Shown: positions 1-6,594, numbered from the stretch's first letter. The stretch: DNA of 7,130 bases from Clostridia bacterium (GCA_900772745.1 CAAGRV010000086.1:1-7130), one strand, 5' to 3'. Translations and numbers: made by a program. The notes: generated by a model from the letters alone, not told the origin.

Positions 1-111
1 ATCAAAAAGGGTGCGACAACGTATTGTTTTCACCTACCACGTCCAGCTATGACCGATATTCCAGTTATGAAGAACGTGGCAAAGATTTTGATAGATGTTT
101 TAAGGAATTGA
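1..111 (+). CDS. C-terminal tail of an unidentified protein, 5' end outside window
   Basis: An open frame enters from the left edge and ends at TGA 109-111, giving 36 residues ending in DIPVMKNVAKILIDVLRN. I do not recognise the family. The next gene starts 3 nt after this stop and its ribosome binding site lies inside this frame, so the two are very probably cotranscribed. That makes a cell-wall or division role likely by context. In related clusters the gene before ftsW is usually murD, but the tail does not look like a MurD C-terminus. The segment PVMKNVAKIL faintly recalls the PVxKNI-type end of FtsI/SpoVD transpeptidases. That is a weak guess from a few residues and should not be used as a name. 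Confidence 0.6.
   Translation: MKKGATTYCFHLPRPAMTDIPVMKNVAKILIDVLRN
102..106 (+). promoter_or_regulatory. Shine-Dalgarno site that sets the GTG start of ftsW
   Basis: AAGGA lies 8 nt before GTG 115-117, inside the last codons of the upstream gene. There is no ATG near the expected N-terminus; the first one is at 181, inside the first membrane segment. This site therefore supports the GTG start and translational coupling to the upstream gene. Confidence 0.6.
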
Positions 112-114
112 AAA

Positions 115-1221
115 GTGAAGAAAAGCAATGAGCTGGTGTTGACAATTTGCGTAGTAGCGCTCGCATTGTTGGGAATAATAATGCAGTTTAGCGCCAGCAG
201 TTACGTTGCACTCAGAGATACGGGCGACAAGTTCTTTTATGTCAAAAAACAATCGCTGGCATTGGTAGTGGCGTTGGTAGGTATGGTGAGTATGCGACAT
301 ATCCGCCTCGAATGGGTGCAAAAGTTCAGTTGGGTGTTACTCGTGTTCAGTTGTATATTGCTATCACTTGTTTTTGTGCCGGGGCTTGGGGTAGAAAAGT
401 ATGGCGCAACACGCTGGCTCAACCTTGGATTTACAACATTTCAGCCGTCCGAACTTGCCAAGTTTGCGGTGGCAATATTCATAGCAAGCCGTATGGCGAA
501 CAAGAGTGCAAACACTTTCAAAACAATGTTGTCAAGCCTTGTGGCAATGGGCGTAGTGTGCGTGCTTATTATGCTCGAACCCAATATGTCTATCACAATG
601 TGCGTTGGGCTAGTCGGTATAATTATGCTATTTGTCGGCGGAGCAAAACTTAGACATTTTCTCGCCCTTGTGACGCCAGCGGTGGCATTGGTTGTGGTGA
701 TGATTTTGGCAGAGCCATACAGGTTGAAAAGGTTGATGGCTTTCCTTGATCCGTGGGCATCTCCACTAGGAGAAGGCTACCAACTTATTCAGTCATATTA
801 TGCTTTGGGAGCGGGCGGTTTTTTTGGTGTGGGGTTGTTCAATTCTCGCCAAAAATATTTGTTCTTGCCGTTTGCGGAGAGCGACTTTATTTTTGCAATC
901 ATAGGCGAAGAATTGGGTTGGGTAGGTTGTGTTATGGTGCTGGCGGTATTTTGCGAAGTCATCGTGTGCGGAGTACGTATTGCAGTGCAAGCCGAGCGAA
1001 GATTTGATACATATCTGTCGCTTGGGGTTGTGAGCGTGATTGCCGTCCAAACTTTGCTCAATATTGCAGTGGTGACAGGCTCTATCCCGCCTACTGGATT
1101 GCCACTTCCGTTCGTAAGCTTTGGGGGCAGTTCGCTCGTTGTGTTTATGTCGGCGGTGGGGTTGTTGCTCAATGTTGCTCATCACTCACAATCTACAAAA
1201 TTTGCTCATAAAATGTACTAG
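115..1221 (+). CDS. ftsW: FtsW/SpoVE-type peptidoglycan glycosyltransferase (SEDS family)
   Basis: An integral membrane SEDS protein that polymerises lipid II into glycan strands at the division septum, working with a class B penicillin-binding protein. The 368-residue length is normal. Visible family marks are the GATRWLNLGFTTFQPSELAK block (residues 97-116), LEPN (154-157), PLGEGYQLIQS (217-227), and the ESDFIFAIIGEELGWVG block (255-271), in which D257 matches the catalytic Asp of RodA/FtsW. The C-terminal signature PPTGLPLPFVSFGGSS (325-340) is also present. About ten hydrophobic segments are seen. The start is GTG 115, supported by AAGGA. FtsW is favoured over RodA because of its place in a division cluster. 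In spore formers the same position is often called SpoVE, and the sequence alone does not separate the two roles. murG, usually next, is missing here; murA follows after 18 nt. Confidence 0.93.
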   Translation: MKKSNELVLTICVVALALLGIIMQFSASSYVALRDTGDKFFYVKKQSLALVVALVGMVSMRHIRLEWVQKFSWVLLVFSCILLSLVFVPGLGVEKYGATRWLNLGFTTFQPSELAKFAVAIFIASRMANKSANTFKTMLSSLVAMGVVCVLIMLEPNMSITMCVGLVGIIMLFVGGAKLRHFLALVTPAVALVVVMILAEPYRLKRLMAFLDPWASPLGEGYQLIQSYYALGAGGFFGVGLFNSRQKYLFLPFAESDFIFAIIGEELGWVGCVMVLAVFCEVIVCGVRIAVQAERRFDTYLSLGVVSVIAVQTLLNIAVVTGSIPPTGLPLPFVSFGGSSLVVFMSAVGLLLNVAHHSQSTKFAHKMY

Positions 1222-1239
1222 AAAATCAAAGGGGAATAT

Positions 1240-2493
1240 ATGGCAAGTTTTGTAATTGAAGGTGGCAACAAGTTGGCGGGCGATATGCAAATCAAGTCAG
1301 CCAAAAATTCCGTGCTTGTGCTGATGAGTGCAAGCATTTTGACCCAAGATAAAGTCGTCCTAAACAACTGTCCTGATATATCGGACGTGCACAATATGTT
1401 GGATATTTTGGCAAGTCTTGGTTGCGCTACTTCTTTCAAAGGTGGCGTGATAACAATCCAAAGTCCCGCTCATCTCCACACTCAAATCAATCAAAAGTTG
1501 GCAAGTTCGCTCCGCTCGTCGGTTTTTTTGTTGGGAGCGTTGTTGTCCCGCACTACCAAAGGCAAGTTTGCTTATCCTGGCGGTTGCAATATTGGAGCTC
1601 GTCCCGTGGATATACATTTGGACGGCTTGCGAAAATTGGGAGTGAGAGTGCAAGAGAGTGACGAATATATTTTGTGCGACTCCAAGCGTGCCAAAAGTGG
1701 AAAAGTAAAGCTTTCGTTGCCGAGCGTTGGTGCAACCGAAAATCTCATTATGGCGAGCGTTTTTCTCCAAGGTAAAACAATCATCGAAAATTGTGCAAAA
1801 GAGCCGGAGATAGTGGACTTGCAAGATATGCTTGTCCAAATGGGCGCAAAGATAAAAGGTGCGGGCACTTACCGAATAGAAATTGACGGAGTAGACAGCC
1901 TACACGGCGTGGATTTTACGCCAATTCCTGACCGAATTGTTGCGGGTACATATCTTATTGCCACGGCAATGGCGGGCGGAGAAGTGGAGCTAGGCAATGT
2001 TCGAGCCGACCATTTGGATGCGCTTGTGTCGAAAATGCCAAAATACACTTGCAATTTTATATATAAAGATGATAGAATAATATTGCAATCACACGGCAGG
2101 CATACCAACAATCGTTTGGTCGAAACTTGGTATTATCCTCATTTTCCGACAGATTTGCAAACGCAGTTTTTGGCTATGCAAACCATAGGTAAAGGCGTAT
2201 GCGTGATAGTGGAGAATATTTTTGAGTCGAGATACAGTGCAGCTAGCGAGCTTGTCAAAATGGGCGCAGATATTGTTGTTCGTGACAGGGTTGCGGTTGT
2301 GCGAGGAGTTCCTAGACTACACGGCAGGGACGTTTGGGCGGCTGACCTTAGGGGCGGTGCGTCACTCGTGCTTGGTGGGTTGGTAGCTGACGGCAACACC
2401 ATTGTACACGATATTTTCCACATAGACAGGGGCTATGAAGATATGGCAAAAGTGCTGTCTGGTTTGGGCGCAAAAATAAAAAGAATAGAATAA
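1240..2493 (+). CDS. murA: UDP-N-acetylglucosamine 1-carboxyvinyltransferase MurA
   Basis: This cytoplasmic enzyme transfers enolpyruvate from phosphoenolpyruvate to UDP-GlcNAc, the first committed step of peptidoglycan precursor synthesis, and is the family targeted by fosfomycin. The 417 residues match the usual length and numbering aligns closely with E. coli MurA. K22-N23 lie in SAKNS. R92 is near the conserved substrate Arg. The active-site C116 is in PGGCNIGARPVDIH. D305 is in FPTD, D369 and R371 are in DLRGGASL, and R397 is in HIDRGYE. Having Cys rather than Asp at 116 predicts the fosfomycin-sensitive type. The segment MPKYTCNFIYKDDR (266-279), between the two halves, is less typical but keeps the spacing. 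The start ATG has AAAGGGG (1228-1234) 5 nt upstream. The gene follows ftsW by 18 nt and precedes the divIB/ftsQ-like gene by 31 nt, so it is probably cotranscribed with both. Firmicutes often have a second copy elsewhere, which cannot be seen here. Confidence 0.96.
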   Translation: MASFVIEGGNKLAGDMQIKSAKNSVLVLMSASILTQDKVVLNNCPDISDVHNMLDILASLGCATSFKGGVITIQSPAHLHTQINQKLASSLRSSVFLLGALLSRTTKGKFAYPGGCNIGARPVDIHLDGLRKLGVRVQESDEYILCDSKRAKSGKVKLSLPSVGATENLIMASVFLQGKTIIENCAKEPEIVDLQDMLVQMGAKIKGAGTYRIEIDGVDSLHGVDFTPIPDRIVAGTYLIATAMAGGEVELGNVRADHLDALVSKMPKYTCNFIYKDDRIILQSHGRHTNNRLVETWYYPHFPTDLQTQFLAMQTIGKGVCVIVENIFESRYSAASELVKMGADIVVRDRVAVVRGVPRLHGRDVWAADLRGGASLVLGGLVADGNTIVHDIFHIDRGYEDMAKVLSGLGAKIKRIE

Positions 2494-2524
2494 TTGCTTT
2501 GGCAACTTTTACATAGGAAAGATT

Positions 2525-3256
2525 ATGAACAAAAAACTTCTCATCACATTTATATCACTGGCTGTCGTAGTGCTACTTGTAGTGCTGGCTTGTGCAATAT
2601 TTATTGTGGGCAACGTGACTGTCGAATCGACCTCGGACACCACGCTGACAGAGGAAGAGTGCAACGAGATTGTCGCTGATAGCAAGATTGCCAAATATAG
2701 TTCGATTTTTGCACTCAGCGAAGAGATTGCCATTTCCAACATTGAGAGCAAGCATCCTACTTTGCAAGTCGTTCAGATAGAGCGCAAGTTCCCCAACAAA
2801 GTTGTTATCAACATTGCCAAGCGTACTGCGATTATGTCAATCAAGACCGACCAAGGCTATGTTTTGTTGGACAAAGAGCTCAAAGTCATCGGCATAGAAG
2901 AAGATATATCCAACAAGTTCCTTGCCCAACTAGATGGCATAAAGCAAGACGAATACAAAGTTGGAGCATTTCTCAAAGGTTATGATTTTCTTGCCAATCT
3001 TGTCAAAGGTGCACAAGAAATGTCATTTTTAAGCGAGAGATTTGGAGCTTTCTTCACCAAGATTGATTTGTTAGAAGGCTATGTTCATATAACCACCAAC
3101 ACTGGCGTTGTGTTCAGATTGAATATCAGCAAAGACATTGACAAACTTGTCAAACAATCTTACAATTTTTATCTCAATCACACGACTTCTGCCCAAAAGC
3201 AGAGCGGATATATTGTTTTGACCGACCAAGGTTTTGCACACCAAGACAATATCTAA
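2525..3256 (+). CDS. ftsQ: DivIB/FtsQ-type cell division protein
   Basis: A bitopic membrane protein of the divisome that links the FtsL/FtsB (DivIC) pair to the septal synthase outside the membrane. The short cytoplasmic N-terminus MNKK is followed by one membrane segment (about residues 5-29). A POTRA-like domain follows (about 30-100), whose closing part QVVQIERKFPNKVVINIAKR (81-100) has the FtsQ/DivIB pattern of a basic residue, Pro and a beta strand. The beta domain with YVLLDKELKVIG (112-123) corresponds to the family's liD-x-G-vl stretch. The 243-residue length is normal to slightly short. The family diverges quickly, so the call rests on architecture, the POTRA end motif and position next to ftsA. 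AGGAAAG (2515-2521) precedes ATG 2525. It is the last gene before hairpins and a new promoter. The symbol divIB would be equally valid. Confidence 0.85.
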   Translation: MNKKLLITFISLAVVVLLVVLACAIFIVGNVTVESTSDTTLTEEECNEIVADSKIAKYSSIFALSEEIAISNIESKHPTLQVVQIERKFPNKVVINIAKRTAIMSIKTDQGYVLLDKELKVIGIEEDISNKFLAQLDGIKQDEYKVGAFLKGYDFLANLVKGAQEMSFLSERFGAFFTKIDLLEGYVHITTNTGVVFRLNISKDIDKLVKQSYNFYLNHTTSAQKQSGYIVLTDQGFAHQDNI

Positions 3257-3263
3257 CATTTTT

Positions 3264-3276
3264 CGAGCAAGGCTCG
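3264..3276 (+). other. Small GC-rich hairpin after the ftsQ stop
   Basis: CGAGC-AAG-GCTCG forms a perfect 5-bp stem 8 nt after the stop of the divIB/ftsQ-like gene. No T tract follows it directly, so it is unlikely to terminate transcription alone. It could protect the 3' end or act with the hairpin at 3282-3301. Confidence 0.4.
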
Positions 3277-3281
3277 CACCA

Positions 3282-3310
3282 AAGATAGCTTAGGCTATCT
3301 TATTTTATTA
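3282..3310 (+). terminator. Probable intrinsic terminator of the ftsW-murA-ftsQ unit
   Basis: AAGATAGC (3282-3289) pairs perfectly with GCTATCTT (3294-3301) around the loop TTAG, and a T-rich stretch ATTTTATTA follows. The stem is only moderately GC-rich and the T tract is interrupted, so efficiency may be partial. A promoter begins just downstream, which fits a boundary between two transcription units. Confidence 0.62.
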
Positions 3311-3319
3311 TAATTATTA

Positions 3320-3348
3320 TTGACTAAAATATATTTTGGTATTATAAT
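3320..3348 (+). promoter_or_regulatory. Sigma-A-type promoter of ftsA-ftsZ, predicting a leaderless mRNA
   Basis: TTGACT (3320-3325) and a perfect TATAAT (3343-3348) are separated by 17 bp, a near-consensus housekeeping promoter. The -10 ends 6 nt before ATG 3355, so the A of the start codon falls at the usual +1. No Shine-Dalgarno sequence exists between promoter and ATG. Together these predict an ftsA transcript with no, or almost no, 5' leader. The surroundings are very AT-rich, which slightly lowers the weight of the -10 match alone, but the -35 and spacing support it. Confidence 0.75.
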
Positions 3349-3354
3349 AATATT

Positions 3355-4497
3355 ATGGACAAGAATGTAGCAATTTTGGATATCGGTTCGGGCAAGCTTG
3401 CCTTTGCTGTTGGTTACAAAAGCAACAGCGGGATTTTCGTTATCAAGAATTTTGCAGACATTCAGTATTCGGGCTATTTCGAAAAGCAATTTGTCGAGCA
3501 AGATAGACTTGCTACTGACATTGCGGCAGTCATAGACAAGAGTGGATATAAGGGCAGTTTGTCCAGCATTTATGTTGGAGTGCCAACCGACTTTTTGCGT
3601 ATAGAAAACAATTCGATTTTTGCCAGTTTTCCACGTGAGAAGTACATTACTCGAGCTATGCTTGACCAAATGCACTCGGACGGCAACATTTTCTCCCGCA
3701 ACGGCGAATATGTAGTTATCAACTCTTCCGCCAACGAGTACATAGTCAACAACACCTTTCCGACGCTAAGTCCAGTGGGCACTAAGGCAAGCAATATCAG
3801 AGCCAACTTGTCATATATCTATTGCGAAAAGGCTTTTTGCGATTTGATGGACGACGCACTCAGCCAAAATGGTTGTCACAAAGTGCATTATATCAGCAGC
3901 GTCCAAGCTGTAGCCAATCAACTTTTACCCCAATCAATTCGCCAAGGCGGAGCAGTGGTAGTCGACGTTGGGTTTGTCAATGCGAGCTTTGGATATATCA
4001 AGGGCGATGGACTGGCATATTTGTCATCACTGTCATCAGGCGGTGGCAATATTGCAGATGATCTTGCCTATGCTATGGACATAGAATTCGACGACGCTTA
4101 TGATTTTTTTAGCAAAATCAATCTCAACCAAGACTTGACTCCAATGACCACATATTCGGTTGTCAGCAAGGGAGAAGTGCTCAGTTTTGGAGCATTGGAA
4201 GTCAACGAAATCGTGACGGCAAGACTAGATTATTTTTGCGATTGGATATTGCACGAGTTGCAATATATGGACAAGCCATTGCCTACCAATGCACCGATTT
4301 ATCTCACGGGTGGCAGTTTGACGGCTATTAGGGGAGCGATTGGATATATGCAAAAGAGGCTTGATTGCAAAGTCAACATTTTGACAGCCGACTTGCCCCA
4401 ATATGACCAACCAAAATACTCAACAACCATTGCTATGCTTGACATGGCATCAGAAATAAACAATTCCCAAAGTCTTTTTAGAAGAATTTTTGGATAA
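3355..4497 (+). CDS. ftsA: Actin-like cell division protein FtsA
   Basis: FtsA is an actin-fold ATPase that tethers FtsZ filaments to the membrane and recruits later divisome proteins. The 380 residues make it shorter than the 420-440 of E. coli or B. subtilis, mainly because almost no linker lies between the fold and the membrane tail. Seen in order are phosphate-1 LDIGSGK (8-14), the FtsA-specific subdomain (about 80-165), phosphate-2 VVDVGFVNASFGY (202-214), SGGGNIADDLAYAM (228-241), adenosine motif IYLTGGS (315-321), and a C-terminal amphipathic tail SLFRRIFG (373-380) suited to membrane binding. Phosphate-2 is degenerate: the usual Gly-Gly-Thr after DxG is Phe-Val-Asn, so nucleotide handling may differ. 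The start ATG has no Shine-Dalgarno site and sits at the predicted transcription start. ftsZ follows after 12 nt. Confidence 0.9.
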   Translation: MDKNVAILDIGSGKLAFAVGYKSNSGIFVIKNFADIQYSGYFEKQFVEQDRLATDIAAVIDKSGYKGSLSSIYVGVPTDFLRIENNSIFASFPREKYITRAMLDQMHSDGNIFSRNGEYVVINSSANEYIVNNTFPTLSPVGTKASNIRANLSYIYCEKAFCDLMDDALSQNGCHKVHYISSVQAVANQLLPQSIRQGGAVVVDVGFVNASFGYIKGDGLAYLSSLSSGGGNIADDLAYAMDIEFDDAYDFFSKINLNQDLTPMTTYSVVSKGEVLSFGALEVNEIVTARLDYFCDWILHELQYMDKPLPTNAPIYLTGGSLTAIRGAIGYMQKRLDCKVNILTADLPQYDQPKYSTTIAMLDMASEINNSQSLFRRIFG

Positions 4498-4498
4498 T

Positions 4499-4503
4499 AG
4501 GAG
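4499..4503 (+). promoter_or_regulatory. Shine-Dalgarno site of ftsZ
   Basis: AGGAG lies 6 nt before ATG 4510, just after the TAA of ftsA (4495-4497). It contrasts with the absence of any such site before ftsA, the first gene of the same unit. Confidence 0.75.
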
Positions 4504-4509
4504 ATTAGA

Positions 4510-5760
4510 ATGAACGAACAAATCACATACCAAAATGCAGTTGCAAAAATTAAGGTAATTGGTGTAGGCGGTGGCGGTTGCAACGCTGTCAATCGTATGA
4601 TAGATGCAGGCATCAAGAGTGCCGAGTTTGTAGCAGTCAACACTGACAAACAAGCTCTTGACTTGTCTAAGGCAGACAAAAAAATCCAAATTGGCGAAAA
4701 GCTTACCCAAGGTCTTGGAGCAGGCGCAGATCCAAAAGTTGGTCGTGGTGCTGCCGAAGAATCTAAGGAGATCATCAGAGAAGAGCTCAAAGGTATTGAT
4801 ATGCTTTTCATTACTGCTGGTATGGGTGGCGGAACTGGTACTGGCGCTGCTCCAATCATTGCTAGCATGGCAAGCGAGATGGGCATTTTGACAGTTGCGG
4901 TTGTTACCACACCATTCAACTTCGAGGGCAAAAAGCGTATGCTCAACGCCGAAGAGGGTATCAACAATCTCCGCAAATATGTAGACACTTTGCTCGTTGT
5001 TCCCAATCAAAAACTTACCGAAGTGCTCAGCGATGACATTTCGTTCATCGAGGCATTTATGCACGCCGACGAAGTTTTGCGCAAAGCTATCCAAGGTATC
5101 AGTGATCTTATCGTCAAGCCAGCTTTCATCAACCTTGACTTTGCCGACGTTCGTTCAATTATGAAACAAAACGGATTGGCTCATATGGGTATTGGCGAAG
5201 CGGAAGGTCCTGACAAAATGGTCAATGCAGTACGCCAAGCGGTGATGAGCCCATTGCTTGAAACAAATATTGGCGGTTCTACCGGCGTTATTATCAGTAT
5301 CATTGGTTGGAATATCAAAATGAAAGAAGTCGAGATGGCTTGCCAAAAGGTAAGCGAGGCAGTAGATGAGTCTGCCAACATTATTTTCGGTGTTGGATTT
5401 GATGAAACTTATGGCGACAAGGTACAAGTTACTTTGATTGCCACAGGTTTCCAATTCCCAGAAGATCGCAGACAAATGGCAACTGATCATCTCAATCGTC
5501 CAATGACCAATGCAGAATTCGAGAGCAGATTTGAGCCAACCATAGAACAACCCGCCCAACCAACTTACCAATCAGGTTACCAACCACAACCTCTTGGCAG
5601 TGACAGAGAGAGCACTTACACTCCACCAACTCCATCTTTTGTAGCTCCACGCAGAGAGCAACCAGCTCCACAGCCAGCTCCTCAACCTGCACCAGCTCCA
5701 CAAAACAACGATGACGGATTCCGTGGACCATCTTTCCTAAGAAGACTCCAACGCAGATAA
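4510..5760 (+). CDS. ftsZ: Tubulin-like cell division GTPase FtsZ
   Basis: FtsZ polymerises with GTP into the cytoplasmic Z-ring that organises the divisome, and in spore formers also forms the polar septum. The N-terminal nucleotide loop VGVGGGGCNAVNRM (17-30) and the tubulin signature GGGTGTG (106-112) are intact. TPFNFEG (134-140) and the T7 catalytic loop NLDFADVRSIM (208-218, D210 and D213 contacting the next subunit's GTP) are also intact. The conserved globular core ends near residue 316. A disordered Pro/Gln-rich linker (about 317-402) contains the repetitive stretch 384-398. The C-terminal peptide GPSFLRRLQRR corresponds to the conserved tail that binds FtsA and other partners, though the usual Ile/Leu-Pro before the Phe-Leu is Gly-Pro-Ser here, and it ends in a basic patch. 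The length of 416 is normal. A terminator follows directly. Confidence 0.98.
   Translation: MNEQITYQNAVAKIKVIGVGGGGCNAVNRMIDAGIKSAEFVAVNTDKQALDLSKADKKIQIGEKLTQGLGAGADPKVGRGAAEESKEIIREELKGIDMLFITAGMGGGTGTGAAPIIASMASEMGILTVAVVTTPFNFEGKKRMLNAEEGINNLRKYVDTLLVVPNQKLTEVLSDDISFIEAFMHADEVLRKAIQGISDLIVKPAFINLDFADVRSIMKQNGLAHMGIGEAEGPDKMVNAVRQAVMSPLLETNIGGSTGVIISIIGWNIKMKEVEMACQKVSEAVDESANIIFGVGFDETYGDKVQVTLIATGFQFPEDRRQMATDHLNRPMTNAEFESRFEPTIEQPAQPTYQSGYQPQPLGSDRESTYTPPTPSFVAPRREQPAPQPAPQPAPAPQNNDDGFRGPSFLRRLQRR
5662..5703 (+). repeat. Short Pro-Ala-Gln coding repeat in the FtsZ linker
   Basis: Residues 385-398 read PAPQPAPQPAPAPQ, encoded by imperfect copies of a CCAGCTCCACA-like unit. Such low-complexity tracts are common in the intrinsically disordered FtsZ linker and can change length by slippage. 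Codons vary between copies, so this is not a fresh exact duplication. Confidence 0.7.
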
Positions 5761-5776
5761 CAATCACCAAAATCCC

Positions 5777-5807
5777 GCTCCATTCGACAAGAATGGAGCT
5801 TTTTTTT
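5777..5807 (+). terminator. Strong intrinsic terminator of ftsA-ftsZ
   Basis: GCTCCATTC (5777-5785) pairs perfectly with GAATGGAGC (5791-5799) around the loop GACAA and is followed by eight T residues (5800-5807). It lies 16 nt after the ftsZ stop. No A tract precedes the stem, so it works in the forward direction only. It separates ftsZ from spoIIGA, which therefore needs its own promoter. Confidence 0.93.
5783..5789 (-). promoter_or_regulatory. Possible Spo0A box upstream of spoIIGA
   Basis: TTCGACA is the exact reverse complement of the Spo0A box TGTCGAA. It lies about 44-50 nt before the predicted spoIIGA start, similar to one of the Spo0A sites at the B. subtilis spoIIG promoter. It falls within the stem and loop of the ftsZ terminator. 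The same heptamer also occurs inside genes at 2027-2033, 2620-2626 and 6810-6816 (minus strand), so chance is a real alternative. Confidence 0.3.
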
Positions 5808-5817
5808 GCCTAAGAAA

Positions 5818-5826
5818 TGCTAAAAT
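5818..5826 (+). promoter_or_regulatory. Extended -10 promoter of spoIIGA-sigE, predicting a leaderless mRNA
   Basis: TGC followed by TAAAAT (5821-5826) is an extended -10 element. No convincing -35 is present at 16-18 bp, where the terminator's T tract lies, nor at the longer spacing known for B. subtilis spoIIG. This suits an activator-dependent promoter. The -10 ends 6 nt before ATG 5833, the same geometry as at ftsA, placing +1 on the start codon. No Shine-Dalgarno site is present. Confidence 0.55.
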
Positions 5827-5832
5827 GTGATT

Positions 5833-6594
5833 ATGGAAGTCTATATTGAACTTGTCTATTTGACCAACTTGTTTGTCAACAGCTTTGTCGTGGCGCTTGC
5901 ATTGATTGTGTCTAGGTGCAGAGTGCGATTTTGGCGGGTGTTGCTGGCAAGCTCGATAGGGGCGATATTTGGCACGATTTATCCGTGGTTGGAATTCAAA
6001 GGATTGTGGATTGTCAAAATTTTGCTTGCCGTTGTTATGGTAGCAATATGCGGAAAATATAGTGATTTTACACATTTTTTGACGACTTTTTTCATATTTT
6101 TGGCGGTCACATTTTTGCTTGGCGGTATAGCTGTTGGCGGTGCAAATATCCTAGGAATAGAGTTGGGACAATGGACGCTTTTGGCGGTCAGTATTGCAAT
6201 ATTTGTATGTTTGATATGCACTCGCCTTGTGTGGAAAAGCTTTGTTTTGTGCCGAAGAAAAAAGACTTTGGAATGCAAAATAATGCTCCAAGTGGGCGAT
6301 AAAAACATAGTCACGACGGGCTTTTGGGACAGTGGCAACAAGTTGTATTACAAGGGGTATCGACCTGTGATGCTCATTGATGAAAATGTCCAAAAGTTGT
6401 TATATTGTGACGAATACCAGCATAAAATGCCAAGTATAGCAGTCAAAACCGTGACTGGAATTATGCAAATCCAAGTGCGAGAAGTAGACAAAATGACATT
6501 GCTCGATAGTGGAAAATGCTACAAAAACGTGGTTGTCGGGACAAGCCTTCAACCGCTTGGAGAGTATGGAATAATTTTACATAGTGAGTTGTAG
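5833..6594 (+). CDS. spoIIGA: Sigma-E processing aspartic protease SpoIIGA
   Basis: SpoIIGA is a membrane-embedded aspartic protease that removes the pro-sequence of pro-sigma-E in the mother cell after a forespore signal. The first half (residues 1 to about 132) is hydrophobic with about five membrane segments, starting EVYIELVYLTNLFVNS as in the family. The soluble second half carries the catalytic motif GFWDSGNKLY (163-172) with D166, matching the DSGN of B. subtilis SpoIIGA (D183), and the tail YGIILHSEL. At 253 residues it is shorter than the 309 of B. subtilis but has both domains. ATG 5833 is preferred over in-frame GTG 5827 because family proteins begin at this point and the predicted +1 falls here; GTG 5827 lies beside the -10 and would be upstream of the transcript. 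sigE follows immediately, with its ribosome binding site overlapping this stop. Confidence 0.93.
   Translation: MEVYIELVYLTNLFVNSFVVALALIVSRCRVRFWRVLLASSIGAIFGTIYPWLEFKGLWIVKILLAVVMVAICGKYSDFTHFLTTFFIFLAVTFLLGGIAVGGANILGIELGQWTLLAVSIAIFVCLICTRLVWKSFVLCRRKKTLECKIMLQVGDKNIVTTGFWDSGNKLYYKGYRPVMLIDENVQKLLYCDEYQHKMPSIAVKTVTGIMQIQVREVDKMTLLDSGKCYKNVVVGTSLQPLGEYGIILHSEL

Noticed and set aside
1360..1839. 159-codon open frame on the minus strand within murA
   Set aside because: It is fully contained opposite murA active-site regions and has no motif or ribosome binding site of note.
3257..3354. A small RNA or riboswitch in the gap before ftsA
   Set aside because: The 98-nt gap is explained by two short hairpins and the promoter. 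No larger conserved fold is evident, and the predicted ftsA transcript has no leader that could hold a riboswitch.
4299..5006. 235-codon open frame on the minus strand across the ftsA-ftsZ boundary
   Set aside because: It lies opposite two clearly conserved genes. It arises because the codons these genes favour seldom give stops on the other strand. Its product shows no recognisable domain and it has no credible start signal.
4450..5094. 214-codon open frame on the minus strand over ftsZ
   Set aside because: It is antisense to the conserved FtsZ core and overlaps another antisense frame. The Cys/His/Thr-rich low-information product looks like a shadow.
5662..5703. A tandem repeat array such as CRISPR in the 3' end of ftsZ
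   Set aside because: The repetitiveness comes from Pro-Ala-Gln codons in the FtsZ linker, with imperfect units and no spacers.
5827..5832. GTG 5827 as the start of spoIIGA
   Set aside because: It adds only two residues (M-I), directly abuts the -10 hexamer, and would lie upstream of the predicted transcription start. ATG 5833 fits the family N-terminus better.
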